From: Apostichopus californicus
Lineage: Eukaryota; Echinodermata; Holothuroidea; Aspidochirotida; Stichopodidae
Direction: 5' to 3'
Assembly: GCA_020650975.1 (NCBI GenBank)
Contig: JAIPMN010003514.1
Location: 1-22,603 of the forward strand
DNA length: 22,603 nucleotides
Each line of letters begins with the position of its first letter. Position 1 is the first letter of the stretch. The position numbers and the translations under genes were made by a program. Positions 10,601 through 19,600 of this stretch are shown in pieces. The notes under the pieces are model-generated. The model was not told the origin of the DNA. It was given only the letters and a program-made list of their open reading frames with translations, and made no database searches.

Positions 10601-13600
10601 TTGTTTTAATATCGGAATGATTGTGTATTAAATCTGTTCTTGATACTGTCTCGTGATGGAATAACGGAGCAATATGTTCATGCAAAAACTGATCAATTTT
10701 AAACCGTTTTATTTTATTACAAAATAGATAAGTTGAAGATTCCACGACATGAACGTTTATTTGATCTCTATGGTGAAGGTTAGTTTGATTTATGTTTTGT
10801 TTGTTCTATGCTGTTTAATCATTTGATTTTTTTTTTTTGCTGTTCGATATTTTGATATTCAGCTGCCCTTTATATCAACATGTCTGCTCAAAAAAAGAAG
10901 TGTTTACTCAGTTCACGATACCTACCATTTGAACGTTATTTGCGATGATGTGAGATCATGTTAGAAAGGCTGTACACTATGTTTATTAGAGTACTTCTTA
11001 AATATTATATGTGCTACTGTCATTGTAAAATGCATTGTTCCTAACTTTGTTTCCTTGTCAAATATTCACAAGTCATATCTTGATTTTAGTTGATGACTTT
11101 AGTTTACAAGTGGACTGGCATGCAAATGAGTAATCAAGTGGTTTACAAAAGGCACTGCTTAAAGCCATTTAAATTTGACATCATTTTAAATGTGATGTAA
11201 TTTATATTAATCTTACTTACTCATGCTTACTCTCACACCTAATACAGGGCAAAAGTTTAAATGGTCGTCAGGTGGTTTGATGCAACCAAAGTTCTGTTTG
11301 GACGACCAATATCAGCTTTGGAGGTCGTCCGACGGACGTCTATAGTTTTTTACATCAAATTCATATCACGTCGTAACTAAGTACCCCTAAATAGGTGAAG
11401 TGATAAATTGGTATCAGCCACCACTACTTTGGGAGATACTGAAACAGAACATCAATAGTGGTAGGACAATGTATATGAGTTTTACTGGCCAAAAAGCTGG
11501 TGTTCTATTCACCAATCATAAACACCTCTCCTACAGTGTCCATATTGGTCATTCTTTGTTATTTTTCAACATTTCCTTGGACAACTTGTGTTCGGACAAC
11601 CAAAAATTAAGACCTGGATGTCGGAGAAACAACCCAAAAAAAAAACCTTAAAAATTATGCAAGCATACAGATAACAGTAAACGTTGTCCATGGTCTGGTT
11701 TTATTCCACTGGATAAAATGTTCTGCATTAACTCATAGTTGATTTGATTTTGTCAAATAGGTGATGAAAACTTTCTGAGATACCTAAAGAATGTGGAAAC
11801 GGGCCACATCATCTTCATCGTTACCTTTGACGACGCTTCCTACCGCATGTCAGACGAGACCAAACATTATCTGAGGGAACACTTTGGAAGCCGTGAAATA
11901 ATCAACTTAAACTACCGGGGTTCCTGGGTCTTCGTAGGTCAGAAAGGTGGCAGGCATGCAAAAGAATTTGAGGCAGTAAGTAAATTTGCTTTGACATTTT
12001 TTTGGGCCATTTTTAGCATAAAAGGTTATTTGTTCTTTCCACTTGTTATTGGCATTGTTGACGATTCAGTTCTTACGTTGCCTTTTTCTCCTCGTCCACG
12101 TGGGTAGAGCTTCAATCTTTCCGTTCTCATATTTGCAAATACATTGGCATAAAGTAAATGGGAAAATGTATTGCTTTAATGTTACAACAGATGTTTAAAA
12201 TTTCAGGAAATTTTTTAATTTTCAAAAAAAGAAAAGAAAGAAGGCCTTTGACACATTGAAGAATACCCATACGTAGCTTAAAATATGTGACTGCTTTAAT
12301 AGTATGAAGTCAGCAAATGTCATAAAGTGGTTGTGATGTAACAAAATGCAGAGCCCCTTCATAAAGGACCGAAGAAAGTATGAAATAGTAATTACTAAAC
12401 AGCCCTTTTACATTGAAAAATGTCTTTGTACAAATATGATTAAATGTATCTCTAAAGTGCCATATTCTTTGTTGTTTTTACTTTCAGGTCGCACAGAGAG
12501 CTGACGAGGGCTCATGGGCTGACTCTGTAAGCATCAAGGGGTGCTTGTCCTTTCCATGTGAGATTTAATAACGACAATTATTGAACATGCATGCACGTAT
12601 AATAATATACAATATATAACTGAAATCACATCTCATCAGCTATCACTCAATCATAAATTCAGTATTGAATGCTGTGAAGTGTCTCACCCTGAGAGGTGTT
12701 AAACCTGCCGCACACTGCCCGACTGAAAACAGTCTTGCTTGATTCAGCCATCGGAATGTGGAATATATCATTGAATGGTCGGGTAGGTTGCCTGTGCTTT
12801 ATAAAGATACGACTGTGTAAGAGGTTTGCCAGTTTTATTTGGTGTCGTTTTCCGTAGGGGATACTCAACATGTAGGGCTTCATGACAGCAATTGCCCAGT
12901 GTAAACAAGTGTAGCTAATCACAAGGAAACAATTATGCATGTCACCAAAACAAGAACTAATCCTTAAATTTATGTAAAAACGTTTGTTGTCCATCCTCAT
13001 CGTTTGTTTTGTGTTGGGTCTTGGTCTCCACAACTATTGAAAACTAGAAAACTGTAGTCAAGTCCCATACGGTTGTGTTTAAATGGTGAGTGTATGGCTT
13101 GCTTAAGTAGCTGAGGATAAGCCCCGCCAGTCAACAATAAAATATGTTCAGTCCTTGTTACGACATTAGATACAATCCATACACCCCCACGTTATGAAAT
13201 GTCTTGCAGGCTTTTAGCAGGCAATATATTGATGTTTTAGTTTAAAAGAAGAGAGACAATCTTTAGGTTTTCAGCATCTGTTCATCGGCATATATCCTAA
13301 CCTGGACCAACTTTGTCAATGAGGAGACGTGCAAAAAAATGTACCTACCATGGAGGGCCATGTGACGTGCTCCCTTGTAGCACTAAACTCTTATAGTTCT
13401 CCATGAATGTGTATTCTACAGTAACTAAGTGCATGATCTCATAGCTACCACATTCCTTGGAAGCTACGCGAACAGTATTTTCTAGCAAAGTAGTACATTG
13501 TTCCAATGTTAAACTGCAGTTTTCATGACATTTTGAAATATTTTCTTTCAAACAATGGAACTGCAGCTGAAACGCTTGTAGCTTATGAGGACTCTACACA

Positions 13601-16600
13601 AATGTTCAAAGACACGAGAAGCAGACGACAGGATTCGTTGTTCCTTAGCAACACAAGTCTTCTTGCAAATTCTTCACATAACATGATCATAGGTGTGACA
13701 GCCATATGCAGTCTATAAAAACTCTGACAGTAGATGTATGAATGGTTGCCAGGGTCCATGCAGATCAAGCATGTTATGAGGGAAAGCTACTCTGAACAAT
13801 GTTGACATCCAAACATAAATTATTATTATTCTCAAAGTTACTGTACATGCCCATTGTAGTGGGGGTCTTTCGTCTACGGAACGCTTATCATTTGGAACTG
13901 ACATAGGATTAATAATATGTTAGTAGCACCTGGGAGCATGTCACATGAATGGTTGGTATGTATTCTTATGGTGGAGTGAGAGTTCAAGGTCTTTTTTAAT
14001 TTGATGCATCTGTTGAGTGAAGGATGCTAAAACATTAAACATTGCATTCATGTGTATTTGCCAAGCAGGAGACATTCAGTTGTAAATGCAGCTGTTTATA
14101 TGTTTAATGTATTTGAACTTGATAAAAGTTTAAATATAAATTGTCTAGTGAGGCATGGTAAACCATTTCTTTACAATGATAGTGATTTTAAATAGATCTC
14201 ATATTTGTGGTATGGTTATTGAGTATGAAGGTGGGGGGGAGGGGGTTATATCGGTTCCCCTGACAAAAGGCTTTAGAAGTAACGTCACGGTCAAAAATAT
14301 GATTTGCAATGAAAGTAGAGAGAAGACAAGTAAATTTATAGCTCCGTTGAAAGAAAATTAACTCATCATTAGATCAACTTTATATTTACGTTCAGCTCTT
14401 TTGAAGAACGCAGCTGATTTTGGCCTTGAAACGTTTCTTGATCCTATTCTGATTATTTCCCCCAAATTTTCCTTTTGAGGATTGACATTTTTAATTGAGG
14501 GTATTCTTGATTTGTTGCTAGCAATCACTTTTGACAAACCATGTCTGTTATATCTTTCTCTGAAGTGGTTGATTCCTACTTGCTTTCAAACAATTTATCA
14601 GACTTGGAGAATGTTTCACCAGGTAGAGTGGACTCCTTTGCTCTTTAATATCCTTGTTAACTAAATAAATATGTAAATTAATTAATTACTCAATCAATTT
14701 GATCAATCCTTTTCTCACACCTTGCTTGTGGCTGAAAATTGCAAAAGGAGAGGGAAACTAGATCATGAATATTACTATAGGCCAAAGTAAAACTCTAAGA
14801 CTGTGCATGTTTTTGCTTCCACTGTTTCGTAATTTCTTTTCCTAAATCACTAGTCTATTTGCATGAAAGAATTCTTCAGTAAAACTAAATAGTGAGTACC
14901 AGAGAATGACAAATCTACCTGTAAGGTCACTTTCTGATTGATATTTTCATGAAAGTTTCTTCCTCTTTTGCAAGAGTGTAAATTTTCTTTTCTATGATTT
15001 TTTTTGTGTCTTTTCTTCATTTAGTTTAAATGACTTCATTTGAATGTGGTACGGTACAGTGGTAATGAAGCAAGGCATCAAATTCCCATTTTTCTCTTTT
15101 TATTTAGAATAGAAGAATGTTTTCAGGTGGAGAGTTTCACAATTTTAACCTCTTGCTATAAAAAAAAAATACAACTGCTTAAAAAAATCGATCTTTCTGG
15201 CATTTTGTTAAAATTTATAACACCCATCAGTTACTGTACAGTCTTATTAAAGCAGCCCAATGATATTTGCTGGTAATAATCAGTATTTTTACAGGGCTTT
15301 TGTTCAGTACAGAAAGGCAGAATTTATTTTTGGACTGACTACGGTTACCAAACTTATCAATAGTTCATGTTCTTAATGTCTACTGGCAAATAATGGGTTT
15401 TTTATTTATTTACTTTTTAGCTATTGGCAAACAGATGCACAGGTATTTAGTCAGTAGATAGCAAAAAGTTAAAGGCCTGGGTTTATAAAGAAAAATATAA
15501 TAAGTATAAATTGATTATAAAAATGAAGTTTGCAAAACCCAACCACGTTCTCGTCTAGTTTGTATTTGCAGTGCATTCTTTTCTGCTCAGAGATATTCCA
15601 GTCGGATAAATCTCATCATGTCATGGCTGGAAAGTTTATCCAGCCGAGCAGTTAGTGTGTTTTTTTTCCAGGAGTTATGGATTACTTCACTCACTGTCCA
15701 AAGTGCTGTGACTTGAATAAGTTTATCAACGGAGTAATACAAAGACTGAACTCAGTGACTGAACTCAAGTCATGACAATCTTTTTGTAGGATGACTTTAC
15801 TTATCTTTTTGCTCCTTGTGATGCAAAGATGAAACAAAGACAGCAAAGAATAAAAGATTAAAAAACGGCCTGAGCAGTGCCACTAAATCTAACAACTTTG
15901 CTTTAATGGAAAAAGAGCAAAGAACTATCTTTTCTCTCTTTCTTTGCATAAAATTTCCCAGTCAGTTTTCTGTTGTTCCATTTACTTATACATTTATATA
16001 TCAAAAGCCAAATTTCTCTCGCAATACCTTTCCGGCTGCTTCCTGGGTTGCATAGAATGAAATGGGGGCAAAACCAATGGTTACAGGGTATGCAAGGTAC
16101 CGTGGCTTCTGACTGGCGCCCGTAGCAAAGAAATTGCGGTGTAGCGATGGCCATCAACTAATAGCTCGGTCGTTAGAGCTCTGGACTTGTAACCCAGAGG
16201 TCACTGGCTCAAAACCGTTGTAGCTGTGAATTTCTTGCTATTTTTCCATTGTTTACAAAGTCGCAGTCAGTTTTTCTGTTGTTAATTTACTTATATAACT
16301 TTGTGTTAAAGCAGTTCCATGCATTTTATTTCTGAAATAAGACACCCAAAATTAGCTTTCCCACCTATTCTTGTAGTAACCTTTAAAAGTTGAGGACATT
16401 TTTTTTTTTTATGTTAATAATTAAATTAAATGGGAATACATTATCCCAGGGCAAGAATTGAAATATAGTTGAAGAAATTTACTGAGTAAACCTCAGTAGT
16501 AACTATTAAAGACAGGAAAATGATGTTGCCAGAATTAGCTCTAACCATTCTTTGTAAATTTCTTTGCAGTGAAAAACACTAACAGTGCAATGTGTGGGAT

Positions 16601-19600
16601 GAAACTTCCTTGCTCTGGAAATGAAACTGCCGTGAAAATTGTCTCTGCCAGTTTGGAAAACACAGCCTTGCTTCCTGTTTCGTTCTGTGTGAATGGTAAA
16701 GAGTAAGTAGCTGGATTTATTTCTGTTTCATCCCCTGCAGGGGTGGCCACTTCCGGCCTGCAATTCAAATTCAAATATGCACAATGCTTATAGCTTCTTC
16801 TTGGTTTGGAAGACAATAATAAATCTAGTGTTTTCATAATGTTGTAAGTGCTCAAAAGTGCACACTTTTGCATGTCATATTCTTGAAGTGCAAATAAAAA
16901 CATTTTCTGACTATGAGGTTTATCCTTTATGGAACAGCACATTTGTTCTAGATGTCCTGTGTTTAATCATCCCCTGCAGCACAGATACTACGTACATCTG
17001 CTATGAAAGTGTGGTAGGCTGGGACATCTGCTATGAAAAGTGTGGTAGGCTAGGTACATATCTGCTATTTGAAGTGTGTAAGGCATAGGCTATAAGTGTT
17101 GATATTTGTTTTGGAAAATGACTGACTATTTCCTAACGGTTTGGTCATGGTGTTACTGCAACAGACATTAAATATTTTGTGTCCCCTTTGTTTACTTGTG
17201 AACTTTGTGAAACATCCAGCTCAGAACTGCAAACTGGATAGCCCACTCAACATGAAGCGTGAGTTTTCAGCCGTTCGGATTTGCCCACATGCATATATTT
17301 CGATGTCTTATAAAGAACTGCCTTCCAGGCTGATCAACTAGACCTATAAACCTGGAATTGTTTTAAAAATTGTATAAACTCATCCAGACATTCACATAAC
17401 ACAGAAAAGATAGTTATACGTAATCATAAACCAGTTTCTTTGACATTAAGCTTTACCAATGCGTTGTGTCTCGGCCAAGATACCCTCATTACATCATCAG
17501 CATCTTTAATTGTTTTCTTCTGTTTCTCCCATCTAGAAATTTTGCAAACATTGGCGGTCGTGGGCTGAACTTTCTAGTGTACGATTTGGACTGGGGATCT
17601 GTCATCAGATCTCAATCATTTGATACTCATGTATCAGGTATGACAGTCATCATTATTTGCCTATTGATGTTCGCTCTGTTGGTCTGGCATAAATGCTATG
17701 TTCTCTTACACTAATGAACAAGATAATCTTGACCATCAATCTATATAAGTCTACCACTGACAATATTGAACCGACACTTTGGTTGACAATGTTATTATTT
17801 CATCATGCCCAAATGATAAATGCAATATTGCTTAACACAATTTTTTTTTAGCAAAAAAAGGTCAAAAAGTCAAACTTATTTGCAATGCAAACCAGATCAG
17901 ATGTATTCGTGGAAAGCTGTGTAAATGAAGTTAAAGTGCATTTAAAACAAAACATTACTTATCATTATCATTTTCTTTTATACTTCCTGACTATTTGTTT
18001 AAAAACTTTTTATTGACTCATTTGACATTTATACAAATAGACATGATAATTTTGTGAGTTCTTTAGTATTACAATACAACTCAATCATTGCCTAACAATG
18101 TAATATTTTCTTATCTTTATTTTTAAGTTTTTTTGTTTAAAGTTAAGAGAGTCGTTTGCCCTAGCTTATACTCTCTGATCTAAGTTCATGTCAAAGATAC
18201 TTTCTCTTAATAACCTGAAACATTTTTCCTTGTATTAAAATGTCCAATATTCTTCCCCTTAAGATATGCTCAAGTTCAGTCTTATATGAATTGTTTATAC
18301 TAAACCAGACTGCTAGTATAAACAACTCTTTTGTTAATGAGTAGTACAGTTATATGTTTGCTATATACCTGCTTTGACCTGTGAAAGTATGAATTTATAA
18401 TGATTGAAATAAGAAATGGACATTTCTATGTTATTCATGATCAGCTAATCCATGTGTTTGATTCACAATTACATGACTATACAGTGTCATGCAGAGTTCT
18501 ATAAGACAGAGTGTAGATTTATTTCTGTGTGTAGATTTATTCAAGTATTCTCCTTCACTGAATTCACATTCGCAGAGGCTGAAAGTGATAGATTGGTTGA
18601 ATTTCTACGGGAAGTTAACGAGAGGCAACTCTTGATAGGAGCAGTGTCTGATGATGCCTCAAGATGGTAAGATGCATGATGAAAGTTAACTTTGATGCAT
18701 CTCATAATTGCAGTAAACTTTTTGGGGGAGTTATAGTCATAATATGCAAACTAGCAAATCTGTCCGTAATATTTTTTTAATGTATTTCTATCTTGTTATC
18801 ATTTTGTTACTTAATTTCTCATTCATGCCAAAAATTGTATCTTCACCTTTTAATGATAAACTGTCACTACCCATGCATACTTTATTTCATCTTGTTTTTA
18901 TAAGTTTTCACATACATTTGATTTTTTTTTCTTATATTGTTTTTATATATTTTTGGTTGTGATACTACTATTCATTGTGATAAGGCACTATATAAGCACC
19001 AGGTTTTATTATTATTATTTATTATGAAACTAGGCCCTCTCCCCTTCCCCTCCCTCATGAGTGAAAGAAGTTTTAATATCATTCTGGTTACTCCAGTACA
19101 TGTCGCTTCGTTTCAATTTTTGTGATCGCAATTAGTGTAAAAAAAAATTGCCAATAATTTCTACAGTAATAGTTAGTTTGTACATCTCAACTTGCAAAAA
19201 TGAGCAGCAAAGACAAATTTGATTTGATTTCCAAAATTTAAATTCAACAAAACTCTTCCATCTATCATTGTTGAGTTGGTACTTATGATAACATAATGAC
19301 AAAGGCTTGTGATATTTGGACATGAATATTCATTTTGAAGCAGCTGATATATGTTGTTGTAAACACAATTGCACATGTGCAATGAATATTTATTTTGAGA
19401 AAGCCAATAGTCTATTTATGTGAGCTCCAGCTAGAAATGATTATTCATACTGTTGTTCATATTCATATTGTCGTTGCAAGGTCGATGGAATCTGTGTACT
19501 TCTAGATCATTATAGTATATTTTTGAAAATTACTTGAAAGTCACAACAAATATCACTGACACCTATTCTCTTAAATCTACCGTTGAAAATTATCATTATT

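Larger units (their letters stand above)
12558..16569 (+). other. Intron 7 (about 4 kb), at the boundary between the two ILEI domains
   Basis: GTGAGA...TTGCAG. The longest intron. It holds a G7-A-G5 tract (14233-14245), a tRNA-Thr-like SINE head (16155-16226) and a 32-bp direct repeat around it. A 124-codon minus-strand frame (12659-13033) has no motif I recognise. Confidence 0.7.

Noticed and set aside
12659..13033. 124-codon open frame on the minus strand inside intron 7
   Set aside because: No recognisable motif or domain, no convincing splice partners, and it lies wholly inside an intron of the opposite strand. It may be a relic of a repeat, but I cannot support a gene.
14380..14440. Possible hammerhead-ribozyme-like or Penelope-like end (GCTGAT...TTGAAACG)
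   Set aside because: The CUGAUGA core is not intact and I could not draw the three stems around it.
16155..16226. Functional tRNA-Thr gene
   Set aside because: Mismatches in the acceptor, anticodon and T stems, and its intronic, repeat-flanked setting, favour a SINE head or pseudogene.
16541..16942. 133-codon open frame on the minus strand
   Set aside because: It is the antisense of exon 8 and adjacent intron; the plus-strand reading carries the ILEI cysteine pattern.
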